Source: Lactuca virosa (lineage: Eukaryota > Streptophyta > Magnoliopsida > Asterales > Asteraceae). From it: 64,000 nucleotides of DNA. Location of the stretch: positions 74,663,148 to 74,727,147 of the forward strand of contig CAKMRJ010004445.1 of assembly GCA_928212115.1 (NCBI GenBank), in the 5' to 3' direction. A model generated the notes under the pieces. It ran no database searches and was not told the origin of the DNA. It was given only the letters and a program-made list of their open reading frames with translations. Each line of letters starts with the position of its first letter. Positions within the stretch are counted from its first letter, which is position 1. Made by a program: the position numbers and the translations under genes. This document shows, piece by piece, positions 48,296-57,813 of the stretch.

Positions 48296-48721
48296 GGAGT
48301 CAGGCAGAGGATATTTCGAGATTTTATGTTGTTTTTGCTTAAGGATAATTGCCTAAATCGTTTTTAACTTATAAAATCCGAATTTTATTGTTTATTTATG
48401 ATTATCCTTGCCAAAACAAAAGATAATTTCTAATTATTTGAATAATATTTTCCTTATATGATAAAAGATGATTATTTAAATTATTTGGTAAATTATCTTG
48501 CAAATAAAATGGAATAGGTCAAATATAGATAATCATTAAATTAATTTTTTAATTTTGAATTGTTTGCTATTTGATCCTTTATGTTTTGAAAAGTTCAAAA
48601 CTTGTCCTTAAATTTTGAAATTTAAATTTTTGCCTTAAAAGTTTAATTTAAATTATTTAAATTTCAAACCCTAGAATTTTACAAGTTTAAAATTCATCTT
48701 ATACAATTATATTATTACAAG

Positions 48722-48726
<5 letters not shown>

Positions 48727-48780
<54 letters not shown>
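48727..48780. repeat. (TA)27 microsatellite in the Copia-2 leader
   Basis: A pure TA run of 54 bases. It lies in the untranslated leader just before a block shared with Copia-1 (CATTCACGAAGCCG). Confidence 0.95.
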
Positions 48781-48781
<1 letters not shown>

Positions 48782-48934
48782 CTTAAATGCTAGTCTTACC
48801 GTTAGTAGGCCTCATTCACGAAGCCGATCTATAAGGGGGGTATAAGGTTATGGCCTATAAAATGGCCGTTTAATGGGTGTCCACTCTCACCCACTGCTTC
48901 CTTGATTGGTGGCGGGTCGTTAGCCGAACGGGTG

Positions 48935-49060
48935 ACACTTTGTTAGTGGAGCGTGTGAGGTTAACCGGCACACTAATTGGTTCTAAGCAAAGGTGGCAAA
49001 GGGTGACACATTGTTTGTCATAGTTCGATGGAGCGTGTGTGGTTAACCGGCACATCGAAT
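48935..49060 (+). repeat. Duplicated GGTTAACC leader motif of Copia-2
   Basis: Two copies of GGAGCGTGTG-GGTTAACCGGCAC (about 48948 and 49028). Copia-1 has three (about 2834, 2929 and 5667). The core GGTTAACC is a perfect palindrome. Its role is unknown. Confidence 0.8.
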
Positions 49061-49427
49061 AGGTGACTGTAACAATGAGGGCACCATGTACACTTGCATG
49101 GTTATTCACACCCGCTTTGTGATCCTCGGCATCCCAGTCATAAACTAGAGGGGCATATCGAGATTTAAACATGCCATTGAAAAAGTTCAATGAATCTCAA
49201 AGGAATCTAGGAGTTTTTCAATACATTTAAAACTTAATCCTCTTATGTTTTTCATGGTGAAGAATTAGTGAATCGTCATTCACTTACCTTCAAATTATTT
49301 GCATGTTAGATTACGACATCCCTTTTCTAATGTGTAAATAATGTTGTTGGATCCTAGCCCTAATTTCTCATTTTGGGTGTTTAATTAGGGATTCATATCT
49401 AATCAACTTTGTCCTTTTCTATTTCAG

Positions 49428-50385
49428 ATGTCGAACTCCAACAACAACAATGCTTCCGGCTCGAACTCCTCCGGCTCGTTCTCACTCATGAATTTGTGTG
49501 GGAGAGTGATCTTTGACGGGTCCAATTTCAATGATTGGATCCGTAACATCCGAATGGTCACTCGTTACGAGGACAAAGAGTATGTCCTCGATAAGGAGCT
49601 AAAGGAGGTGAACATCAACACTGCTATTCCCGAAGAGATCGCTGCCTTTGAGGCCCATGAGCGTGATGCTACGAAAGTCCATTGCATCATGCTGGTGACC
49701 ATGACTGCTGAACTTCAGAAGTCCTACGAGGACTACTATCCCTATGAGATGCATCAAGACTTGGTGGACCGTTACCACCAAAGTGCGAGGCAAGAGAGGT
49801 ATGAGATCATCACTTTGATGATCACTGCCAAAAATGCGCAGTGGAGAGTCCCTTACCGCTCATCTGCAAAAGATGCAGAGATATGTTGACCGCCTGCTGA
49901 AGTTGAATGTTAACTTCGATGAAGAGCTGGCAATCGACATTATCCTTCACTCCTTGCCTCCCTGCTACAACCAGTTCCGCATGACCTATCACATGAATAA
50001 AGAAGAGGTCACCTTGAGCAAGCTTCAAGGATTGCTTAGAACTGCTGAGAGCAATCTCAAGGACAAGTCTGTTGCATCAACTCCCACTCCAACCGATGCT
50101 CCTGTTTTAGCCATCGGGCAAGGGAGGGGCAAGAAGAGGAAGGCTCCTTCAAAGAGCCACCACAAGGGAAAATCCCAAGATGGTACCTCTTCTAGTGGAA
50201 CCAAAGTTGGTTCTGCTAAGCCCAACTCTAACCCAAAGGAGGCAGAGTGCCACCACTGCCACAAAATAGGGCATTGGAAGAGAAGTTGCCCGGAATATCT
50301 GCAAGCCATAAAGGATGGGAAGATCAAGCCATCTTTCGCAGGTATTTACACAATTAAGTCTATTGATTCATCACATGCTATTTCT
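49428..50385 (+). pseudogene. Gag of Copia-2, frameshifted
   Basis: Starts at ATG 49428, directly after a splice-acceptor-like CAG. It opens with an Asn/Ser/Gly-rich tail, then GRVIFDGSNFNDWIRNI, the normal start of copia gag. At the A-run 49830-49834 an extra base moves the frame; it continues as RSGESLTAHLQKMQRYVDRL from 49834. A Lys-rich basic segment follows, with zinc knuckle CHHCHKIGHWKRSC at about 50250-50291 (CX2CX4HX4C). The whole would form the capsid/nucleocapsid of a virus-like particle. Only the frameshift breaks it. Confidence 0.9.
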
Positions 50386-50800
50386 TGGGTTCTTGATACA
50401 GGATGTGGTTTTCACATATGTTCTGATTTACAGGGACTAAGAAGAGATAGGGATGTGGAGCGTGGAAGAATAAATCTAATCATGGGGAACAGAAGATCGT
50501 CGCCTGTCACCAAGATTGGAGTGTATTCTCTAGCGCTTAGTAATGGATTAGGTTTAGATTTAAATAATTGTTTCTATTCGCCAGATACGGCAAGAAACAT
50601 CATTTCATTTCATGGTTTGTTTAGACAAGGATTTAGATATTCGTTTGATAATGAGAAAGGTTCTATTTATGCTTATCTAAATGGTGTTTTATATTTTGAA
50701 GCATTGCCTTGTAATGGAATTTATGAAACTGTTATGGTTGTAGATAACCTAGGAAATGATGTATTGTGTGTGGATTCTTCCAATAGTATGGATAAAGCAT
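50386..50800 (+). pseudogene. Aspartic protease of Copia-2
   Basis: The frame contains WVLDTGCGFHICSDL, with the DTG active site at 50395-50403, followed by the GRINLIMGN and NNCFYSPDTARNIISF blocks that precede the copia integrase. It lies in the same open frame as the second part of gag and runs into integrase without a break, as one polyprotein. No lesion is seen inside this domain. Confidence 0.9.
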
Positions 50801-51565
50801 GCTTGTGGCATTGTCGTCTTGGACATGTTAACAAGAAACGCATAGCCCAACTCCAAAAGGATGGAGTGTTGGAGTCATTCGACCTTAGGGACGATGACGT
50901 GTGCGAATCTTGTTTACTTGGAAAGATGACCAAGTCACCCTTCACTGGCACTTGTGAAAAGGGTGAGGATCTATTGGATCTCATACACACCGATGTGTGG
51001 GCCCTTTAGATCCACCACAAGGGATGCGAACCACTTCTATGTGACTTTAACCGACGACTATAGTAGATATGGGTATATCTACTTAATCAAACACAAGTCA
51101 GAAACCTTTGAAAAGTTCAAAGAGTTTAAAAAAGAAGTGGAGAATCAATTGGGCAGGAAAATCAAGATGCTTCGATCCGATCGAGGAGGAGAGTACCTAA
51201 GTCTTGAATTCCACGACTACCTCAAGGAATGCGGAATAGTTTCGCAATTGACGCCACCTAAGACACCACAATTGAATGGTGTGGCTGAGAGGCGTAATCG
51301 AACCTTGTTGGACATGGTTCGTTCCATGATGAGTCGTGCTTCACTACCTATCTCACTCTGGGGGTATGCCTTAGAGACTGCCCCCCATATCCTTAACTTA
51401 GTCCCTACAAAGAAGGTTGCCAAAACACCTCACGATATGTGGACAGGGAAAGCTCCCTCGTTGGCACATATCAAGGTTTGGGGTTGCGAGGCTTTCGTAA
51501 GAAGAGAGACTCACGACAAGCTCGAACCTCGTAGTGAGCGATGTATTTTCATCGGCTACCCGTAG
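50801..51565 (+). pseudogene. Integrase of Copia-2, frameshift and stop
   Basis: A zinc-binding region LWHCRLGHVNKKR ... CESCLLGKM (HHCC) leads to IHTDVW, where two bases (GT) are missing near 50995 and the frame changes. The core continues at 50954-51565 with DDYSRYGYIYL, RSDRGGEY and NGVAERRNRTL, giving all three catalytic acids. A TAG at 51563-51565 stands within the GYP-KSFGY motif just after the core. It inserts the cDNA into the genome in an intact element. Confidence 0.9.
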
Positions 51566-52771
51566 AAATCCTTTGGATATCTCTTTTATAGACCGAGTGA
51601 CAATGTTGTCTTCGTTGCGAGGAGAGGGGTTTTCCGAGAGCAAGAACTCATAAGCCAAGGAGACAGTGGGAGGCAAATCGATCTTGAAGAGATTCAAGAG
51701 CCAAGCGATGAAGGAACCTCTAACGCTGGCGATCAACCCGAGGAGGAAACTCCGGTTGAACCAATTGACGAGTCCTTACCCCTTAGACGTTCCGAAAGGG
51801 TTAGTGTTCTACCCCAGTTTTATGGTTTTCATATTACTACCGAAGGGGATACGTTCATTAGTGATAGTACACTAGTGAATTTGGATGAACCTAACAACTA
51901 TAAGGAAGCCATGGCAGGCCCGGAGTCTGCAAAATGGAAAGAGGCAATGGGCAGCGAGATTCAGTCCATGTATGACAACCAAGTTTGGAATTTGGTTGAC
52001 CATGTGCCTGAACGTAAGATGGTCGGGTGCAAGTGGATCTTCAAGAAGAAGACAGACGTGGATGGGAATGTGCACACATATAAGGCGCGACTGGTTGCGA
52101 AGGGTTTCACTCAAACTCCCGGAGTTGACTACGATGAAACTTTCTCGCTAGTTGCTAAGATAAAGTCTATTAGGGTGATGCTGGCCATTGCTGCATTTCA
52201 TGATTATGAAATATGGCAAATGGATGTCAAAACCGCTTTCCTTAATGGGAAGTTGGCTGAGGATGTTTACATGGCTCAGCCAGAGGGTTTTGTCAATGCG
52301 AAGCATCCCAATAGAGTGTGTAAGCTTGAGAAGTCCATTTATGGACTTAAGCAAGCGTCTCGCAGATGGAATCTTTGTTTCGACGAGAAAGTCAAAGAGT
52401 TTGGATTTCTGCGAAGCGAAGATGAATCATGTGTATATGTCAAAGCCAGTGGGAGTATAGTTAGCTTCCTCGTATTGTATGTCGATGACATACTGCTCAT
52501 AGGAAACGACATCCCGACACTGCAGGAGGTTAAGTCCTGGCTCGGGAAATGTTTCGCTATGAAGGACCTCGGAGAGGCTTCCTATATTTTGGGAATAAGG
52601 ATAGTGAGGGACCGAAGTAAGAGACTAATAGGACTTAGTCAGAATACTTACTTGGACAAAGTACTAAAACGTTTTAGTATGGAAAACTCAAAGAAGGGAG
52701 AGTTACCAATCCAAAGTAATGCCAAGTTGAGTAAGACTCAATACCCGAGTACCGAAGTCGAGATAGCATAA
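51566..52771 (+). pseudogene. Reverse transcriptase of Copia-2
   Basis: After the TAG the same frame stays open through an acidic linker (EEIQEPSDEG, EEETPVEP). It then enters RVT_2: AKWKEAMGSEIQSM, GCKWIFKKKTDVDG, YKARLVAKGFTQ, YDETFSLVAKIKSIR, WQMDVKTAFLNG, YGLKQASRRWN and LYVDDILLIGND, with the catalytic YVDD intact. A TAA at 52769-52771 ends the frame before VPYASAVG. All motifs expected of an active RT are present, so only the nonsense codons block it. Confidence 0.93.
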
Positions 52772-53467
52772 ATGAGCCGAGTACCATACGCTTCCGCAGT
52801 TGGCTCGATTATGTATGCTATGACTTGTACTCGCCCTGATGTGGCCTTCGCTTTGAGCATGGTCAGTAGATATCAAGGGAACCCTGGCAGAGCGCATTGG
52901 ACCGCAGTCAAGAACATTCTTAAGTACCTTCGGAGGACCAAGGAATGGTTTCTAGTCCTCGGTGGGAGTGATGACTTAAAGGTGCGAGGGTATAGTCATG
53001 CCAGCTTTCAGACCGACAGGGACAACTACCGTTCGCAGTCGGGCTGGGTCTTTACCCTTAATGGAGGAGCAGTGACTTGGAAAAGTTCCAAGCAAGAAAC
53101 CGTAGCTGATTCAACGTGCGAATCAGAGTACATTGCAGCGAGCGAAGCGTCAAAGGAGGCGATATGGTTGAAGAACTTCATTGGAGACCTTGGAGTTGTG
53201 CCTACCATAAAGGAGCCCATGGAGATTTTCTGTGATAATGAAGGAGCGGTTGCCTTGACCAAGGAACCGAGGGATCATGGTAGATCTCGACATATCGACA
53301 GAAAATATCACTTTATTCGACATCGGGTAGAAGAAGAACTCCTCGTAGTGAAGAGGGTATCGTCAAAAGATAACCTAGCAGATCCGCTTATGAAGGGACT
53401 GAGTAGGGTTAAGCACTTGCAGCACGCTAGGAGCATTGGGCTGAAGGACGATATTAGTTTAGATTAG
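52772..53467 (+). pseudogene. RT connection and RNase H of Copia-2
   Basis: Opens with VPYASAVGSIMYAM, TRPDVAFALSMVSRY, the connection region, then RNase H with GYSHASFQTD, VTWKSSKQETVADSTCESEY, IFCDNEGAVAL and RHIDRKYHFIRHRV. The first catalytic Asp position of RNase H reads SHASF where DADF or DASF is usual, so a catalytic residue may be lost. The end at 53467 is the normal pol terminus. It is in frame with the RT beyond the TAA. Confidence 0.9.
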
Positions 53468-54336
53468 ATAGTTTTAGAAACGTGTAATAGATAAATGTAA
53501 TTGACATTTGATGATTAAATAAAGGAGTATTATTTATAAATAAAGTTACTGTCTTATGTTGATTGTTTAACTATTGTTTCATTTTGCATGTTTTGATTTC
53601 CTGAATAATTGAGTTATTAAAGGATAATCGAATTATTCGAGCGGTCCATAGTCGTTCATATGTTGTAAGTAGATATGAATGAAGGTTGTCATGAATATGT
53701 GTGTAGATTGTCTAAAAGGTATTAGACATAGCAAAGGCTTGCTACAATGTTCATGAGTGCTTATGAACAAGTTTTGAGCATTGGAATAAACCCGCGCTTG
53801 TTGGAATCACTTCATGGAATTTATCACGAGTGATCGCAAGACGATAATATCATATGGTCTTAAAACCTAGATATACGGTTTATTGTTGGCTGATTGGTTG
53901 TGCATTGATAATGCGAAAACACATCAGTAACTTGATGTCATAAAACGCATTATTGTGTATGATTTGATTAGTGAATAATAAATGCATATAAGTCGAAGTT
54001 TATCTGTTCCTTTTATCCTAAGAGGGTAGAAGCGATATCAGGGCCCCTCGATGATTTGATTTGACTTATGTGACGGGCCCGGTCAGGACTGAATTGATGT
54101 GTTCAATTAAGTTCTATGTCAAATGAATCTGAGATCGAGAAACAAACTGCTGGACAATAAGTATGACTATGTTCCATGTGATTGTCCGCACGATATCTAG
54201 AACAGAGGACTATACGATCCCTTATCTAAAGGACAGGTTACTGATAAGATCAGATTTCGATAGCGTCTTTGAGAGCTACGATTGCTAATCGGAATATGCT
54301 TACATTATAGTTACCAGACTTATCCAAGTGGGAGAC
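53468..54336 (+). repeat. Conserved 3' non-coding block and polypurine tract of Copia-2
   Basis: About 870 bases without a gene, aligning with 7000-7771 of Copia-1 and with the start of the minus-strand fragment at 17678. It ends with AAGTGGGAGAC, the polypurine tract, at 54326-54336. Such a long conserved untranslated 3' part suggests function in cis, for example RNA signals. Confidence 0.75.
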
Positions 54337-55131
54337 TGTTGGATTAGTGTCTAAGCCCGTAACTATATTTGGTAAGTACTTGACCCGGTTGTGCATGGTC
54401 CTTTTGGGTTGCCTTCTCCATAGCAACTTGACAGGGTAATTTATGGAGAGAGAGAAGATATTATGATTTATTAATATATTATAAGAATAATATATTAAAA
54501 TAGAAATCATATTATTTGATTAATATTGATCATAAATTAATTAGGAATTAATTTGGTGACTAAAAGAGATTAATTAAATATAGGGGCATAAACTGTCAAA
54601 TGTGTGATAGTTAAGTTTTGGGCTGGGAAACCTAATGGACTAAGGGGGAACGAAATTATGATGAAGGATCATCATCTTTTTGTCCAAGGCCCCATTCCAG
54701 AAGCTTCCATGGACTGCTTGGTTATTAAGTTGTCCATTAGGGTTTTGGCAGAAACCCTAGCAGCCTACAGTATAAATAGGACCCTTGGGCTATGAAAATC
54801 GGCTACACTTAATCTCAAGAGAAACCCTAGGGCCGATTTTAGCATTCCCTCCTCTCTCTCATAATTGCCTTCTTGCTAGTTGGTGTTTGTAAGCCATTAG
54901 AGGAGTTACACTTGTGACTCTAAGCTCTAAGACAAGAAGAATCAAGAAGGAATCCAGCAATCAACAAAGGTAATCATCTAGATCTGATTTGTTATGTTAT
55001 ATTTCGAATTCATGCTATTAGATCTAGGGTTTGCAAGTCTTGGATTTATTGCATGTACAATAGAGAAGCCTAGATCCAAGCAGTAGGGTTTGCATGAGCA
55101 CATAGGATGTTTATTTGTGTAAAACCCATCA
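54337..55131 (+). repeat. Copia-2 3' LTR
   Basis: TGTTGGATTAG to AAACCCATCA, followed by TSD CTATG and then element B sequence. About 98% identical to the 5' LTR by eye. Confidence 0.95.
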
Positions 55132-55136
55132 CTATG

Positions 55137-55612
55137 CCATAACCAACTGACGTCAGGAACAACTTTTGGGAGTAGGAAGAGAGCTGGGGCTTGCCAATGA
55201 TCATGTTGATGTCAAGAGGATACATGTGTTTGTTGCGATTTGACTTGATTAAACATTCCTTCTGGTCTTCTGTCATGACATAGCTGTGTTTCTTGCAGAA
55301 TTCAATTCGTCGATTCGCATCAGTGAGTTGAGCCATACTTATCAAATTATGCTTCAAATCAGCTACATATGCCACTTTTGAAATGGAGAAGTTGTCATTT
55401 TTAAGGATGTCATAACCTCTGATCTGAGAGTTGGAGTTGTTGCCATACGTCACGTAGCCAACATTTGGTGAAAGTTTGAGATCTAGCAGAAAGTCCTTTT
55501 GCCTCTTCATGTGCATGGAGCAAGCACTATCAATATACCATATTGTTTCTTGCTCCGAAGCACAGAGTGCCTGTTGAACGATTCTTCTACCGGGAGGATC
55601 GTTGGTATCCAT
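55137..55612 (-). pseudogene. Protease region of element B, cut by Copia-2
   Basis: The frame has WYIDSACSMHMKRQKDF, the copia protease active site, with Ala in place of the Gly of D-S-G (element A has DSG). It is followed by GYDILKNDNFSISKVAYVADLKHNLISMAQL, the block before integrase. The last codons near 55137 read into the Copia-2 LTR and are not original. Confidence 0.85.
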
Positions 55613-55750
55613 GTAGCAGTAGTTTGGTTCGGTATCTTCATAATCTCCCTCTGATCCAGATTACCAGTAGCCTTCATCACATTTAATTTTCGGTCTAGCC
55701 ATAAATCACATGTTTCTGCTAGTACTCACGTCATCATCATCTCCACAAGA

Positions 55751-57040
55751 CTAATACCCTTCCACTTCTCTTGATACAGTAGCGAAAAAAGTCTTTTCAC
55801 TCTCTGTCATCCCTTGAGATCGATGTACATAGTAAGCAGAGTCCTTAATCTTGGGTTTCTGTGTGACTTCAGCTAGGCAATCTTTGGCAAAATGGTTTGC
55901 ATGACCACATTTGTGACATACAATCTTGGGTTTGTCTGACTTCGGAGTCTGTGAAGATTCCGAGGTGTGATTTGGTGTAGGAAGGTTAGGTGTGTAAGCT
56001 GGTAGGTTTTCTGAAGGTTTTTTGAATGGTTGAGGGTTATTTTGGTGAGGAGCATGGAAGCGGTTGTGATATGGCTTGTTAAAGGGACGATTGTACCTCA
56101 TGGAAAGCAAAGCAAACTCTTGTTGGTATTGAAGTTCGGAGTCCATTTCTTCACGGTTGAAGTCACCATTTAATTGATAGTTGCTGTTTGTAGGAGCAGG
56201 TAAGGCTGTTGGTAAGGGTTGAACAGGTGGGATATATGGTACAACAACTGTGAAGGGGTCCGAGACAGCGAGGTTCGGAATCTGAGGATCGTAGGAACTG
56301 ACAAGAGCTAGAGGACCTCCTGTGAGTTCCCTTAGGGTTTGTGAAGCATTTGATTCATGACCTTGAAGCTCATCGAAGAGTTGGTAGAGGTTCAGCTTTT
56401 TCAGAGATCCATTACTCTGAAGACACGATTTCACATTTCCCCATCCCTTTCCGAGGCTGTTAATGAACTTGAGGTTGTATTCAAGTGGAGTTCGGACTAT
56501 TCCATGAGTTGTCATGTTGTTGACGACGATTTGGTATCTGTTTGAGGCCGAGGCAACAGATTCACCAGGAGTTGTAGTGAGAGTATCGAACTCATTGACA
56601 ATGGAGGTTAGACGCTTATCCTTCATGTTTTCTGATCCCTCTAACAAGTCTTGAAATGTGTCCCAAATCACTTTAGCAGATTTGCATAGTTTAATGTGCT
56701 CTAAGAGAGAAGGTGGAACACCAAACACCATTTCGGAGAAGGCAACTTGATCTGCATGCAACTTTTTGATGTGATCAGCAGTGAGAGGTGCTTGACGCTG
56801 TTCATCTTGTCCCATGAGAGTTACAATAGCATCTCTAACAATTGTTCGAACTGGAACATGTAGACCTTCTTTAACGGATCTCCAGATAGCTTCACCTTTT
56901 TCTTTACCAAGTAAAAATCTTTCCATTCTGACTTTCCAGTGTTCATACTCTTCAACAACTAGCAATGGGGCACGAGAAGGGCAACCCACGCTATTTTCTA
57001 TTTGCATTGAATGCATTTGTTGAGAATTAGAAGCAGCCAT
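55751..57040 (-). pseudogene. Gag of element B
   Basis: A 430-codon open frame from ATG 57040 (MAASNSQQ). The frame is open 31 codons further upstream, but that part is leader-like. It includes EEYEHWKVRMERFLLGKE, a UBN2-type copia gag N-terminus, a helical middle (LLEHIKLCKSAKVIWDTF, SNRYQIVVNNMTTHGI), a Pro-rich linker and zinc knuckle CHKCGHANHFAKDC (55930-55870). It forms the particle core in this family. It is the longest intact frame in B; a stop at its end separates it from the protease, which may be a lesion. Confidence 0.9.
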
Positions 57041-57173
57041 TGAAGTTATGATATCTTGAGCAAAAGTGGTATATAGAAGAACTTTTATCCTGAACACAGA
57101 AATGATCGAAATACCAAGGTATTCTCGAATCAACTATAATCTGTTCTTATGGATTCAAAGGACAACCACTCAA

Positions 57174-57187
57174 GCTCTGATAGCAAT
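57174..57187 (-). promoter_or_regulatory. Element B primer binding site
   Basis: The minus strand reads ATTGCTATCAGAGC next to the LTR, resembling TGGTATCAGAGC with one change (G to C). Confidence 0.75.
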
Positions 57188-57813
57188 TGTGACAACAAGG
57201 ATATTATGCACAGGGACAAGGTTCGAAAACTCAAACCATGAGTTAATGCTTAAGATCAATGTTTGCTTGTAATTATGAGTTCCAGTCAAGTCTAGGAAGA
57301 CCAGTCGAGACTGAAGGGAGAAATCCACAAAGTACTTCAAGTATTAAATGTAGAACTATGAGTATAATCAAGGTAAAGACGATAAATGAACAAGTACAAT
57401 GTTTTGAAAGAGTTTGATATGAGAGCAAAGTGAAAGAGAGTTAATGTGAGAATATGATATCTTTTGAAGAACAATTTGTGATATTCTTCTCATTCAATCA
57501 CTCCTTAAATAGTCAAGGAGGAACATCATACAAACTGATTGACATACAAAGGACCGGATAATAATACTATTTCTGACATACTGATTATCCAAATAATCAA
57601 AATAGACTTGGTCCTATAAAAATTTACATCATACAAAAGACAAGAATAATCAATGCATAGACTGACACATGATCTCAGATCATTTCTTCAACTCGACACA
57701 TACTCCGCTTCAGACTCTACCACCATCTCGTACCACAACCATTTCAGACTCAAGACTGACTTCGAAACTCCAAGGGTTAGAGATTTCTAGAGGTTCACTT
57801 TCAGGTTCCAACA
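57188..57813 (-). repeat. Element B 5' LTR
   Basis: TGTGACAACAAGG to TTCCAACA on plus, followed by the TSD AAGGT and the resumed third ORF of element A. The minus strand has a TATA-like CTATTTAAG (57512-57504). The open frame at 57669 starts inside it and runs into element A, so its Met is not a real start. Confidence 0.93.

Larger units (their letters stand above)
47970..49427 (+). other. Putative leader intron of Copia-2 (LTR donor to gag ATG)
   Basis: A donor-like AAAG/GTAATC lies in the LTR and a strong acceptor TTTTCTATTTCAG ends exactly at the base before the gag ATG, giving a 1,458-base candidate intron that contains the PBS and the whole leader. Copia-1 has AGAG/GTATGT at 1424/1425 and TCTATTTCAG at 3311-3320 at the same places. 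Splicing is inference. Confidence 0.45.
47337..55131 (+). mobile_element. Copia-2, nearly complete young Ty1/copia element
   Basis: A 7,795-bp element with two 795-bp LTRs, PBS at 48133, polypurine tract before 54337, and target duplication CTATG (47332-47336 and 55132-55136). It interrupts element B on the opposite strand. The coding order is gag-PR-IN-RT-RH. Two frameshifts (A-run at 49830-49834; lost GT near 50995) and two stops (51563-51565 TAG; 52769-52771 TAA) inactivate it. LTRs differ at about 15 of 795 positions, making it the youngest dated insertion here. The exact copia lineage is not resolved. Confidence 0.96.
38517..57813 (-). mobile_element. Element B: complete sirevirus-like copia element, hosting Copia-2
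   Basis: Two 626-bp LTRs (38517-39142 and 57188-57813), PBS at 57174, polypurine tract at 39143, and target duplication AAGGT (38512-38516 and 57814-57818). On the minus strand it encodes gag, protease, integrase, RT and RNase H, then a long third ORF with its own promoter-like sequence. Without the 7.8-kb Copia-2 insertion it is about 11.5 kb. Frameshifts and a YVDY active site show it is inactive. LTRs differ at about 45 sites by eye. Confidence 0.94.
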
